Assembly: GCA_032718475.1 (NCBI GenBank)
Contig: JAUCBJ010003020.1
Location: 1 to 64,000, forward strand
Length of the DNA: 64,000 nucleotides
Origin: Nemertoderma westbladi
Taxonomy: Eukaryota > Xenacoelomorpha > Nemertodermatida > Nemertodermatidae
Direction: 5' to 3'
Below are positions 13,201-21,100 of the stretch, piece after piece (positions within the stretch are counted from its first letter, which is position 1; each line of letters begins with the position of its first letter). The notes beneath the pieces are model-generated. The model saw only the letters and a list, made by a program, of their open reading frames with translations, ran no database searches and was not told the origin of the DNA. The position numbers were made by a program, and so were the translations under genes.

Positions 13201-16200
13201 CCGCAGTGCACTCAACGGGATACCTTCCTTCTCATTGTCCATTCTGACTTTCTTTAGAGCGACTATCTCCTTGGATACGGAGTCTCGCGCGCGGTAGACT
13301 ATCCCGTAGGTTCCCTCCCCGACTCGGTTTAGTTTCTCGAACTCGGCGACACTCCGACTAGTTCCGAACCGCAGCTCGGCTCCGACTCCTCGAACTCTTC
13401 CCGTCTCGATACTCGAGTACAGATGGTGTAAATCATCGTCTTCATCATCCGAAACTTCGGGTTTAATTCCTTTAACGAATTCCACCGTTCGAGATGCAGC
13501 GTCTTCTTTACTGAGCAGTTCAACATCTTCCATAATTTATTACCCGGTAATATTATTACAGTATTAGATAGGCCTAGGCCTATTTAAATCGCACTGTCAG
13601 ATTATTAACTATGATGATTTGTTTCTCGCGCGACGGTTCGCATTCAGATATAGGCCTATACGTTATTGAACTCTCCTACTCGCGTGGTCTTTCGGCTGAT
13701 CGGGAAGTTTCACCAAGTTCGTGTCGATCTTACAGTCCTTGTCTCCGAGTTTAGTTTTGGGTTGCAGGAAGTAGCTGTGGATGTGTTCGCGTCTCCAGAC
13801 TTGAACTTTGGCTTCTCGTTGGTTTCGCAGATACCGGGAGTACGCTAAGACGGAAATCGTCGGCACCGTGACGACAAACAATACCGCCGTTACTTTCTTA
13901 CTAGCGGTAAAAGCCATGAATATTTAACAACAATCCTAAAACACAGATCAAGATTCAATATTCAGATATTGCAGTATTGTTTTACACAGACAGCAGACAG
14001 ACACACCAGCACACCTCACCTCAACGATATTCTGATATTACGGTAACACTAGGCTGCTAGGCTCTGAGGCTAGGCCTATCTTCCTATGGGGGTATAACTT
14101 TTGCGTAGAGGTATAGCCTACATAGAGGCTACATGTAGGTATGTGTAGCCTACATGTAGATGCACGTGTAGGGTGAATGTAGGTAGGTGTAGGTAGGTCT
14201 TTAAAAACAACAATGATGAATGAATAGGCCTACACGGGGTACCCGGACCCGAACTTCCTCGATGAGATGCGAATGCGGCGAACGGGGGTGGTACCCGGAA
14301 CAACCATGAAGAGATGCGCATATGGCGGGCGGTGGTACCCGAAACAACCAGGAGGAGATGCGAATACGTCGAATGGGGGTCCCCTGAATACCCACGAGAC
14401 GGAGCCTATCAATACTACAGTACTGACAAAGGAAAAAACGACTGAACGATATACCGATACATACTGTAGATCTTATGATCCTGCGGGTTCGGGCATGGAG
14501 GCTAATGACTTTGTATGGGCCGAACGGCCCGAACCTTATGTTTCCAGTCAAGGAGGAATCGACTAACGGTTCGGGTTAGAGCTCGTCGTCGGTGTCCATG
14601 AGGGTCTGAGGATGAGTGGGTAATTCAACAAAACGCTAACAATGATACCGGACTGACTGATTGAACCAGAGTGGCGATGGTAGTCGCTGATGTATATATA
14701 TTATATATATCATGTATTGATTGTTAGTAGATATTTTTTTATAGTATTTGTTTATTAAATTGTCTTCAATGTCTATATTGATAATATTGTGTGCTGTGCT
14801 GATTTTACTTATTTTTCACTTTATAAATCTTGCTGTGGCCGTTTTAATCTACTAAACTGCCGTATCAATTTCATGATATTTTAATGGATATGCAATTTAA
14901 CTTCTTCTTTCTATTAACTTTCAATGCAATCAAATATAACTGTAAAGCTATTGACTTTCGTGTTATTGTTTTGCTGTTACTTCGAGATGGGATTTGAATC
15001 CCATCGGATTACTGATTAATTCCCATCATCGAGATGGGAATACTTTATAATGAAACAGTGTGGTGGTCCGCGGGATAGTGGGAAGGGATGGGACTGTTGC
15101 TGGTTGGTGGAATGTGACTGCCTGAAAAATTAAAACAAACAAAACTTCCAGACTTCTATATTTTTACTTTCAAAACAAAACGTCCAAAACATTTCAATGC
15201 TGAAGTACTGTTCAAGTCCCATGGATGTATGGTTGATAAACAGATAAAGAGGGGCAGAGGGGGGTCAGGGTTTCTGGTAGACTATAGTCCCCGCGATGAT
15301 GGCTGTTCTTGTTTAGGCTGTTAGGTTACTCTTACTCAATAAACATATAAATCAGAACGAGTTAATCTAATGGAACGATGCCTTTCGTGGCGTTAGCATA
15401 CTCAAATTTATTAGGGCATAATATTTATGACGATGAGTAAGGGACTTTAGTATAATCAGAACGCGATGTTTGATATTTATACAGTACTGCAGTACGGTAT
15501 GCATTAAAACCTGTTGTCTGACAGCAGACAGGTCTGCAGGTTGATGTACCGTATTGTACCGTGGAGATCAGAGATTATTGCCATACATCCTGATTGACGA
15601 CCGTGTATCACGTTACTGCAAGTTGACACATAAATTACATTAATATCTATGGGACTACACCTACCTACATTCACCCTACACGTGCATCTACATGTAGGCT
15701 ACACATACCTACATGAAGCCTCTATGTAGGCTATACCTCTACGCAAAAGATATACCCAGCCTATGGTAGCATGTAGGCTAGGTAGTACAGTCAGACAGTA
15801 GACTGGTAGCAGGTGGTAGGCAGGGCAGGGTGCAAGGTGGGTAGGTCATAGAGGCCCTAATTCGAGTACGTCGGCCTGGGCCTGCAGGCCTATTCACCTA
15901 CCCACTACCAGCCTACCATATCCAATATCAGTGTTGAGTGTTTGAGACAGATCCCTAGCACCTTATAGGGTAGAGCCACTCTTGCACTCTAAGTTGACTC
16001 GGAGTTGTTACAATTTACAAATAGTATCAACAAATAGTGTACCAGAGGTACCACCAGGGTACCGGTACCTTCTGACCTAGTTTGTCTGAGTGTCTGACTG
16101 TACCGCGGTAGCTTACCCATGCCAGCATGCAGATGTTAGTTAGTACAGTAGTATGTACGCCGAACATATTGCACTAAAACGAAAGAAGTACAGGCAGGGC

Positions 16201-19200
16201 AGTCTCGTACCGGTACCTTAAAACGCCACTGAACAACTGAAGCCTGAGCTGAGCTGCATGCAATAAGCTAGTCAGCTGATACTGACTAAATTTCATATAC
16301 TGTAGCGATCAGCTGACATTATTTATCTTGGTATTTCCCAAAAAGTGAAGGGATTTTGATGCTTTTGAGGTTGATCCAGAACATTTATACTCACTGTTAT
16401 ACCAATGGAATGAGCCCCGACTCCAAAGTATAAACTATAAAGTGCCTTCCTTATATCTTAACGACAATGAAGTTTTGATAAGGTTGAGTTTGAGGGCTCG
16501 GCGTATTATATTATACTTCCAAGCAAAATAATCTTATTGAAGTGGTTTATCGAAAAAATTGTGACAAAGGTGCCAACAGTTTTTTGTGAGTACTGTGGGT
16601 ACATAGATGACACAATCCCATGTTCCAATAAATATTTGTAGTGTAACATATACAGTATTGATTGCTGGAAATCTTAATGAAATCGGCATAATCCAAGCCA
16701 AACATAATATAGAGTAAATCAATGGAGAATAAGAGCCGAAATAGCGATGTTCCAGAATATTTAATTTATTGTGCGATTAGCTGTGATTCAATGGGAAAGA
16801 AATACAAGTTCATTCTCCTGTCGTACAATAATATACCTGCCAACTCCCGAATAAGTTTAGATGGCTTTTTTTTTTATTAATGGTTGGCATCCACCTGATT
16901 TTTGTACTTCAAGACATGGCGAATCCAGCTAGGCCGGATGCCTCATCTGCATTTTTGATTTAATGCCTTTTTTTGGACTTCAAAGTTTTTTTGCTCGAAG
17001 GTGGCTTTTCGATTTTAGGATACAAGTTCATGGTGAATGTTAGTGAATTTCGTCTCTTAACCAGTGTATAAATTGAAAGTTAATCAAAATGCATCAATGT
17101 TGTCCTGAAACTGTTAGAAACACTTTGGTAAAGAAGAAAATTTCCGAAATTCCCTTGCAGTCCGCCAACCTGCCTCTAGTAACCGCCTTGGCCACAGATT
17201 TGTGAAATTAAATTATTAATTTATTTGTCTCACCTTTCCTTTTCCTGAGAATATCAACAAACAGTTTTAAAAATTAAAAAACCCATCACACAACGTAAAT
17301 AACATCTTGGGAACACATCAATGGCAATATAAAATCAAATAACGTCTAATGTCGCAGACCAAGGCCCATTATTTGGACCAGAGTAATTTACACAAGTATC
17401 AAAATATTAAGTTTATGTGGAAAATTCGTGTAACTTTACTCAACTATTTTCTCCCATATTTGTAATTATTTGAAAATATCACTTACAGCTCAGTAGCATG
17501 GTGATACTTCCTTTCATATTGTACATTTACAGTCCAGACAATTTAATAAGAATTAAATTTAACAATATAACTATAATGCAGTTTTCCCTAGTTTACCTTA
17601 CCAGAGTTTTGAAAGATTATGTGACACACGTCGCATAGCTATATCCTTCGACTGTTAGTCATCATCCTATCGTGACTTGGGGAATATTGTTTAATATAAA
17701 TATGAATTTTAAAGTATATCGGGCGTTTATCGAGACCTACAGTTAATAGTTAACTCACTCCAAATTCTGCTAAGATATTAATTTTGCAACAGGCAGGTAC
17801 ATCACACTATTCACCGTTTCGGCGAATTAATATTTTGTCTCAATGTTAAATTATCATATAATAATCATTTAGAGAAAGGAACAGTTTACATTGGCACGTT
17901 ATTCGAACCAAAATAATAAACGAATCTCAACAGAACAGATTGGAGTTTAATTTTTGAGAGTTGTCAGGTTTTATTTGCCTCGATTTTCCCCTGGAGAGGG
18001 ATCAATTTTGATTGCGTCGAAACTATCACTTGCATATGCCTATTATTATTATTACGACTTGTTGGAAATGGATGGTGACGAACATATTCCTCCTCTTGAA
18101 AGGAAAACTTGGCAGAATGTGGTTTGTGAAGAGACATGAATAATATATGGAGCAAAGAAAGATGATGTGGAAATTTCTACCAGAATCTACAAGCAGCTAC
18201 TGATGGTGTGGATCAGCATGCATTCTTAATTTGCCTGGGTGACTTTAATGCAAGTCTACATCACTCATCTACATTTCATACTGGACCAAGTGGTCACAGG
18301 TCCCAGATAGACCATATTCTGTTTCGTAGTAAATACAGGAGCACTGTTCTGTACAAGGCTGAAGTGTATTTGCACTTCGACCCTTATCCAGTTATTACCG
18401 CCTTATTGTGGCCAAGGAAGACTTAGTCACCCCGCGCTAGCAGAATTACGAAATATGCCTTGCCGCGGCATGACTGGTCCTCTTTGTTGCAACACCCCAG
18501 TTGTGAGATCCAGCTGCACACTACAGCTGAGCAACAGGTATGAGGTTCTCGCCTCTGCTGAGGCGGCAAATCACTGCGTGGGCTATACTGCCTTCACAGA
18601 AGCAGTTAAGTTAGCAGCTGCAGAAACAGTTCCTGTATACCCTCCATGAAATAGCCCCCCCCCCCCCCCCCCACCCCCCTCCCGGACTGACCACAGAATT
18701 CTAAGACATAGAATAAGTCCCGCCGACTCGGGCACACGGGGAAAGCCAAGGATGCAGTTATGGCTGCATCTTAACAGGCAGTACTCTGATAATTTGAAGG
18801 AGCTTATCAAAAGGCATGTTGTTGCCATTTGCCATTGACAATGCTCTGATGATTGCAGGCAATCAGCCCAGGCATGGCAATCAATAAACATGCTCACTGG
18901 GAGGAAAAATCAACCAACCACTAAGAAGGTTAAGCTGAATCTCCAGCTGAACTCATCAAAAGTTGGAAGGCCAATTTTGAGAAGCTTCTAAACAATGACA
19001 GAGTTTTGCTTGATAACTTTGAGGTACATTGAGTATCTGAGTCTATGCTCACAGACATCTCCTTGGCTGAAATCAAGACTTCAGTAAGGAACATCAAGAC
19101 CAATCGTGCCAGTGGAGTAGATGGCGTTCCTCCGGAAGTCTTTAAGATTCTTGAGTGTTTGGAGCTCATTAACTCCATTTTTGTGGATATGTATAGGTCA

Positions 19201-21099
19201 AAGACAGTCCGTCAAGAAATGAAAACAAATATGTTGGTCCCTGCCCTGAAGAAGGGCAACCTAACAACCTATGGATCTTTTCGTGGAATCTCGTTAATCT
19301 CGATTGCTGTAAAGCAATGCAACATAATTAATTATATTAAATTGCATCAGGGATCCCGTTGGAAAACTGTTACGTGGGAACCAAAATGGGTTCCGTAAAG
19401 GTCGTGGGACACGAAGCCTAAACTGGCACTTAGAAGAATAGTCGAAGAGTTATCAACAAAGAAAGACAGACATCTGGCTATTACCTTTGTTGATTTCTTT
19501 AAGGCCTTCGACTCAGTCTCCCGACCACGTATGTATGTTCAGCATACTGGCAGAATATGGGATTCCTGAGGAAATTATTGCAGCTATCAGATCACTGTAT
19601 GATGGTTCCACCACATTTGCCTCTACAGCTGATGGTGATACAGATCCATTCGAAGTGTTATGGGGAGTCCTCCAAGGAGACACACTTACACCATTCTTCT
19701 TCGTAATTGTTGATTATGTTCTACGTATGTCCTTAGACCATCTTAATAAAGATGGGGTGATTATAACACCCCCTACTGGCACAAAAAGTAGAGTAGAAAA
19801 AGTAGAGGTAACTCCAAGAAGACTAAAATCATGACAGTGAACCCAGACAGCCCTCAAGAAATGTCTGATCGTAAGGGGATAAGCTCACTCAAGACAATTC
19901 GATTCGATTTTTCCTTTTGTAGGATTTTGTCTTCCTAATCTAGAGTGTGGTGTCTGTCTTTAGTCGTATGTAGTATACTTTGTTATTATGCAGTATGCTT
20001 TGTTATTATGCAGTACGCTTTGCTATTATGCAGTATGCTTTGTTATTATGTAGTATGCTTTGTTGTTATGCAGTATACTTTGTTATTATGCAATATGCTT
20101 TGTTATTATGCAGTATGCTTTGTTATTATGCAGTATGCTGTGCTATTATGCAGTATGCTTTGTTGTTACGCAGTAACATCGATAACATTCCCGTTATTTT
20201 TCTAGGAAATCCAACGCTCTGGACTGCGAGAAGGTAAAGTGAAACTGGTACAGATGGGGCGATACGAGATGGAGTCGTGGTACGCTCCGCGGTACCCAGA
20301 CGAATATAACGACGTCTACAAACTCTACCTGTGTCAGCACTGTCTCAAATACTATAAGAGCTCCACAAAACTAGAACGACACAATACCAAGTGCACGCTA
20401 CGGCATCCCCCGGGCAACGAGGTATATCGCAAGAGAGGCATGTCCTTCTGGGAGGTAGACGGCGTTGTCTCGCGAACCTACTGCCAGAACCTCTGTCTGT
20501 TAGCCAAACTCTTCCTCGACCATAAGACCCTGTACTGGGATGTAGAGCCTTTCCTCTTCTACGTCCTCACTGAGTATGTCGGATCTTCATTCAACATCGT
20601 CGGATACTTCTCCAAGGAGAAGACCTCGGATGGTAACAACGTGAGCTGCATCCTTACACTCCCCCCATATATGCGACAAGGTTACGGACGACTTCTGATC
20701 GATTTCAGCTATCTGCTGAGTCGCGTTGAGGGCCGTCATGGCACGCCAGAACGACCGCTATCCGATATGGGGTTGCTAAGTTACCGCGCCTACTGGAAGG
20801 ACGTGCTACTCGAACATATCGCGTCGTGTAAATCCGATGAGTTATCGGTAAAGGCGATATCGGCGGCGACGTCTATAAAACAGGAAGATTTGATCTCGAC
20901 TCTGCAGTCCATGGGTCTGCTCAAGTATTGGAGGGGAAAGCACATAATCCTTCGTAACCAGGAAATGTTGGAGGAATACGGGATTAAAGTGAAACAGAGG
21001 AAAGATTCTGGCAAGGTGTTGGCACCGACTCATCTACAATGGGAAGTCCCTCAGTGTAGTCGTCGAGATGGCACATCAAACACAGCCGCCAGGAAATAA
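1072..21099 (+). CDS. KAT7: KAT7/HBO1-type MYST histone acetyltransferase with N-terminal double PHD finger (whole gene)
   Basis: Four exons join as 1072-1209, 1746-2052, 5473-6155 and 20206-21099, with matching phases (0, 1, 0) and GT/AG borders, giving 673 residues. Order: basic/Ser-Thr-rich N-terminus, PHD1 (about 94-149), PHD2 (149-204), C2HC finger (about 270-300), MYST catalytic domain (about 390-660). Known of the family: MYST enzymes transfer acetyl from acetyl-CoA to histone lysines; KAT7 targets H3K14 and H4 with JADE or BRPF scaffolds. The catalytic part matches KAT7 ([23 protein letters not shown]) rather than KAT6. PHD pairs are typical of KAT6 and DPF proteins, not vertebrate KAT7, so the architecture is mixed. 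The ATG at 1072 has a purine at -3 and G at +4; further upstream exons cannot be excluded. Two minus-strand genes lie inside intron 3. Confidence 0.88.
1746..2052 (+). CDS. KAT7: KAT7-like gene, exon 2 (basic region and PHD1)
   Basis: Follows a pyrimidine-rich acceptor (TTTCTTTCAG) and ends TTCAG|GTAAGC in phase 1. It encodes a basic stretch ([17 protein letters not shown]) and a PHD finger with CFLC, CRCIAC, FHGSC and [10 protein letters not shown]. This spacing resembles the first PHD of double-PHD (DPF) modules in KAT6A/B and DPF1-3, known to bind acylated H3 tails. The exon breaks immediately after KMCS, just before the second PHD, and joins in frame to GCRKP of exon 3. Confidence 0.82.
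2053..3295. repeat. Minisatellite of about 49 bp containing repeated exon end plus 5' splice site
   Basis: About 25 copies of a 46-50 bp unit. Each unit repeats the last roughly 40 bases of the preceding exon (from CAGTACAAGTGGGAGTG to TGTGTTCAG) plus the start of the intron (GTAAGCAGA). The array therefore carries about two dozen near-identical CAG|GTAAGC donor matches directly downstream of the authentic one. Units vary by substitutions (TTCTAGTTG or TTCCAGTGG) and small deletions. It lies wholly inside intron 2. Confidence 0.92.
3420..5160 (+). mobile_element. Decayed retroelement with reverse-transcriptase-like remnants
   Basis: Conceptual translations in shifting frames give retroelement-like pieces. 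At 3587-3835 there is a WYADDS box followed by [14 protein letters not shown]. At 3860-4205 and 4102-4368 there are further RT/C-terminal-like segments. At 4561-4670 there is a zinc-knuckle-like [15 protein letters not shown], and at about 5010-5090 [18 protein letters not shown]. The order and wording recall a family of metazoan RT-bearing elements whose class (LINE or DIRS-like) I cannot settle. Stops, frameshifts and a 22-base C run show it is dead. It sits in intron 2 of the acetyltransferase gene. Confidence 0.6.
4891..4912. repeat. Poly(C) tract, 22 bases
   Basis: An uninterrupted run of C within the decayed retroelement. Several comparable C runs occur in the window (18655-18672, 21355-21372, 34724-34746, 35599-35618, 49056-49075, 49163-49177). 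Confidence 0.95.
5473..6155 (+). CDS. KAT7: KAT7-like gene, exon 3 (PHD2, linker, C2HC finger)
   Basis: Starts after TTCACTCCAG in phase 1 and ends CAACTC|GTTAGT in phase 0. It encodes the second PHD ([28 protein letters not shown]), a roughly 60-residue linker, then the MYST-family C2HC finger ([29 protein letters not shown]) and the KAT7 signature SREPLLEGL...FRSAQA. A PHD finger and the KAT7 C2HC finger are therefore encoded in one uninterrupted exon, so the mixed architecture does not depend on guessing splices. The exon is much more GC-rich than the flanking introns. Confidence 0.9.
6225..6281 (-). repeat. Fragment of a dispersed repeat
   Basis: The reverse complement (GTACCGGTATGCTAAGCTCG, then TTACTTTCGCGGCTTG) matches the sequence at 52885-52930 and 54145-54187. 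The same family recurs at 7320-7480. It looks like the tail of an ancient interspersed repeat interrupted by the element at 6282-7081. Confidence 0.55.
6282..7081. mobile_element. Non-autonomous DNA element with 13-bp terminal inverted repeats
   Basis: The ends TCAGGCCTCCCAG and CTGGGAGGCCTGA are perfect inverted repeats 800 bases apart. Subterminal pyrimidine-rich tracts (TTTCCTTTTTT) occur at both ends. No transposase is encoded. The flanks are (AAT)-rich, so the target duplication cannot be read. Inside it lies a copy (about 6515-6715) of the dispersed AGGAACAGGTT repeat also seen at 17.8, 25.2, 25.6 and 29.7 kb. Confidence 0.65.
6515..6715 (+). repeat. Copy of dispersed AAAGGAGCAGGTTACAGTGG repeat family
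   Basis: Contains GGGAAAGGAACAGGTT, TTCTAACCAAAGCAAT, GTAATCAGCTGTTATTTGC and TTTTCCCTGGAGATGG in the same order as copies at 17800-18030, 25235-25435 and, inverted, 25545-25765 and 29700-29875. Confidence 0.7.
7320..7480 (-). repeat. Copy of dispersed repeat (retroelement 3' end-like)
   Basis: In reverse complement it carries GTACCAAGATTGGTTAGATT, GACCTACAGAACGACAGAC and CACCGATTGAGT, colinear with 52785-52885. Such degenerate blocks are typical of old LINE 3' ends in invertebrate genomes, but the family is not identified. Confidence 0.6.
8827..8903. repeat. 30-bp satellite, left part
   Basis: Units of the type GCCAACACAGTTCAGAGAAG then TGCAAGTATA. The array is interrupted after GCCAACAC by a transposon and continues at 10589. 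Confidence 0.9.
9226..9300 (-). repeat. tRNA-derived SINE head with Pol III A and B boxes
   Basis: On the minus strand there is an A-box-like TGGTGTAGTGG (9285-9295) and a B-box GGGTTCGATCCC (9241-9252) at tRNA-like spacing. The T stem (GTGGG/CCCGC) can pair, but the acceptor stem does not close properly. It is therefore a degenerate tRNA-related SINE rather than a working tRNA. Confidence 0.6.
9546..9800. mobile_element. Fold-back element nested in the hAT-like transposon
   Basis: The left end GCCCGGGTGCTCCACT and the right end AGTGGAGCACGGGCC are inverted copies about 255 bases apart. TAAGTCGTAAGTCG-like words occur next to both ends. This is probably a MITE inserted into the larger element. 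Confidence 0.6.
10589..11226. repeat. 30-bp satellite, main block
   Basis: About 21 units of GCCAACACAGTACAGAGAAG then TACAAGTATA, with variants (TTCAGAGAAGTGC, GATAAATAC, a shortened GAACAGAAGTAC unit). A segment of about 280 bases including the shortened unit (10600-10870) recurs nearly unchanged at 10870-11140, so there is a higher-order duplication. Open frames here are artefacts of a unit length divisible by three. Confidence 0.93.
11227..11944 (-). mobile_element. 5'-truncated non-LTR retrotransposon (3' part of RT ORF), inserted in the satellite
   Basis: The minus strand encodes the end of a LINE polymerase. Readable pieces include [34 protein letters not shown] and [20 protein letters not shown], closely matching the fragment at 35725-36480. 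Frameshifts are present. The 3' end is a (TAG)n microsatellite (11227-11244 as CTA on the plus strand), common for CR1/RTE-type elements. It is flanked by the 10-base duplication CAACACAGTA at 11217-11226 and 11945-11954. I read this as a target-primed insertion into a satellite unit. Confidence 0.85.
11945..11985. repeat. 30-bp satellite, right remnant
   Basis: CAACACAGTACAGAGAAG, then TACAAGTATAGCCAACACAG, resumes the 30-bp array interrupted by the LINE fragment, and the array ends here. Confidence 0.85.
12336..12341 (-). promoter_or_regulatory. Poly(A) signal AATAAA overlapping the CDK10 stop codon
   Basis: On the minus strand the gene ends TCC AAA TAA ACA; the hexamer AATAAA shares three bases with the TAA stop. 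The same arrangement occurs at the end of the acetyltransferase gene. Whether this hexamer is the one used is not known. Confidence 0.45.
12337..13533 (-). CDS. CDK10: Cyclin-dependent kinase 10
   Basis: An uninterrupted 398-residue protein kinase. Gly-rich loop GEGTYG (72-77), ATP lysine in VALKK (Lys94), the PLSALRE helix (CDK10 group PISSLRE, 106-112), HRDLKVSN (Asp189), DFG (207-209), T-loop [14 protein letters not shown] (Thr223) and the CDK10-diagnostic C-terminus [17 protein letters not shown]. Human CDK10 is 360 residues; the extra length is an acidic N-terminus ([10 protein letters not shown]) before EFEKLNR. Known of the family: CDK10 pairs with cyclin M and phosphorylates ETS2. Here the gene is intronless, lies antisense inside intron 3 of the acetyltransferase gene, and ends in AAATAAA, where the stop codon overlaps a poly(A) signal. 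Identity is very secure. Confidence 0.96.
   Translation of the reverse strand: MEDVELLSKEDAASRTVEFVKGIKPEVSDDEDDDLHHLYSSIETGRVRGVGAELRFGTSRSVAEFEKLNRVGEGTYGIVYRARDSVSKEIVALKKVRMDNEKEGIPLSALREINLLLNLKHKNIVNMTEVVVGKKLDAIFLRMDYCSQDLGSLLDNMPSRFSEGQVKCIAVQMFRGLEYIHGNFIIHRDLKVSNLLLTDLGVLKLGDFGLSRQFGHPPLGALTPRVQTLWYRAPELLLGATSYTNRIDMWSAGCILGELLSHKPLLPGKTELNQLDLIIDLLGTPTEKLWPGFSRLAIPKKFALKKQPYNNVKALLPWLSESGLRLLNFLLMYDPRKRAQAEECLLSSYFKEQPLPVDPETMSTFPEYRNKNYESQILKRESSSLNETKPAKVIKISK
13663..13917 (-). CDS. Small single-pass membrane protein, unrecognised
   Basis: An 84-residue reading frame starting [12 protein letters not shown]. Residues about 8-25 form a hydrophobic helix ([17 protein letters not shown]) followed by basic residues ([18 protein letters not shown]) and a polar tail. 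The layout resembles small mitochondrial inner-membrane or assembly proteins, but I do not recognise a family. Support for coding: codon use with many CG-ending codons like the neighbouring genes, a clear start, and a position only 129 bases upstream of CDK10 on the same strand. That spacing could mean a shared transcript or a tight tandem pair. It is nested in intron 3 of the opposite-strand acetyltransferase gene. Confidence 0.6.
   Translation of the reverse strand: MAFTASKKVTAVLFVVTVPTISVLAYSRYLRNQREAKVQVWRREHIHSYFLQPKTKLGDKDCKIDTNLVKLPDQPKDHASRRVQ
14090..15758. mobile_element. Element with about 105-bp terminal inverted repeats
   Basis: The arm at 14090-14194 (TTTGCGTAGAGGTATAGCCT, then TACATGTAGATGCACGTGTA) is repeated in reverse complement at 15654-15758 with few differences. 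The 1.46 kb between the arms encodes nothing recognisable. This is a long-TIR or fold-back type element; the target duplication is not obvious. Confidence 0.7.
14258..14385. repeat. Three imperfect units of about 50 bp
   Basis: Units of the type GAGATGCGAATGCGGCGAAC then GGGGGTGGTACCCGGAACAA repeat three times inside the long-TIR element. Confidence 0.55.
17800..18030 (+). repeat. Copy of dispersed AGGAACAG repeat family
   Basis: Contains GGCGAATTAATATTTTGTCT, AGAGAAAGGAACAGTTTACA, CGAACCAAAATAATAAAC and TTTTCCCCTGGAGAGGGAT in the order seen in the other copies (25.2, 25.6, 29.7 kb). Confidence 0.7.
18165..19900 (+). mobile_element. Degenerate non-LTR retrotransposon (endonuclease end and RT)
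   Basis: 18208-18426 encodes the end of an AP-type endonuclease ([22 protein letters not shown]). 19045-19320 encodes RT segments ([28 protein letters not shown]). Around 19400-19520 there are [16 protein letters not shown] and [12 protein letters not shown], and 19540-19830 reads [10 protein letters not shown] and [12 protein letters not shown]. The frames shift repeatedly and an 18-base C run (18655-18672) interrupts the linker, so it is inactive. RMSLD...TPPTG and the SPQEMSDR end show it is the same family as the fragments at 11.2 and 35.7 kb. Probably CR1/RTE-like; the clade is unresolved. Confidence 0.82.
19975..20172. repeat. 20-bp minisatellite resembling tandem 3' splice sites
   Basis: About ten copies of a 20-base unit CTTTGTTATTATGCAGTATG end roughly 35 bases before the last acetyltransferase exon. 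Each unit has a T-rich stretch followed by CAG, that is, an acceptor-like word. The actual acceptor TTTTTCTAG at 20197-20205 lies just outside the array. Confidence 0.88.
20206..21099 (+). CDS. KAT7: KAT7-like gene, last exon (MYST catalytic domain)
   Basis: Starts after TTTTTCTAG in phase 0 and carries the whole catalytic domain, residues 377-673. Visible are the MYST zinc finger (Cys419, Cys422, His435, Cys439), the autoacetylated lysine in FLDHKTLYW (Lys483), the catalytic cysteine in NVSCIL (Cys524), the acetyl-CoA loop RQGYGR (533-538) and the catalytic glutamate in PERPLSD (Glu558). All residues needed for activity are present. The final codons read AGG AAA TAA, so the stop sits within AATAAA. 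No intron interrupts the domain. Confidence 0.95.
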   Translation, partial: EIQRSGLREGKVKLVQMGRYEMESWYAPRYPDEYNDVYKLYLCQHCLKYYKSSTKLERHNTKCTLRHPPGNEVYRKRGMSFWEVDGVVSRTYCQNLCLLAKLFLDHKTLYWDVEPFLFYVLTEYVGSSFNIVGYFSKEKTSDGNNVSCILTLPPYMRQGYGRLLIDFSYLLSRVEGRHGTPERPLSDMGLLSYRAYWKDVLLEHIASCKSDELSVKAISAATSIKQEDLISTLQSMGLLKYWRGKHIILRNQEMLEEYGIKVKQRKDSGKVLAPTHLQWEVPQCSRRDGTSNTAARK

Positions 21100-21100
21100 A
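21095..21100 (+). promoter_or_regulatory. Poly(A) signal AATAAA overlapping the KAT7-like stop codon
   Basis: AATAAA spans the TAA stop (21097-21099). Other AT-rich hexamer-like words follow within 150 bases, so this may not be the signal in use. Confidence 0.4.

Larger units (their letters stand above)
6156..20205 (+). other. Intron 3 of the KAT7-like gene (14 kb)
   Basis: Bounded by GTTAGT and a TTTTTCTAG acceptor, both in phase 0. It hosts CDK10 and a small membrane-protein gene on the opposite strand plus several transposons and minisatellites listed separately. The stretches 7490-8820, 12030-12330 and 15770-17790 show only AT-rich non-coding sequence with no feature I can support. Confidence 0.82.

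Noticed and set aside
12337..13533. CDK10 as a processed pseudogene because it is intronless
   Set aside because: The frame is intact with all catalytic residues, there is no poly(A) tail or target duplication, and other genes here are also intron-poor.
14118..14566. Overlapping frames near 14.2-14.5 kb
   Set aside because: They translate imperfect 50-base repeats inside a long-TIR element and give no domain.
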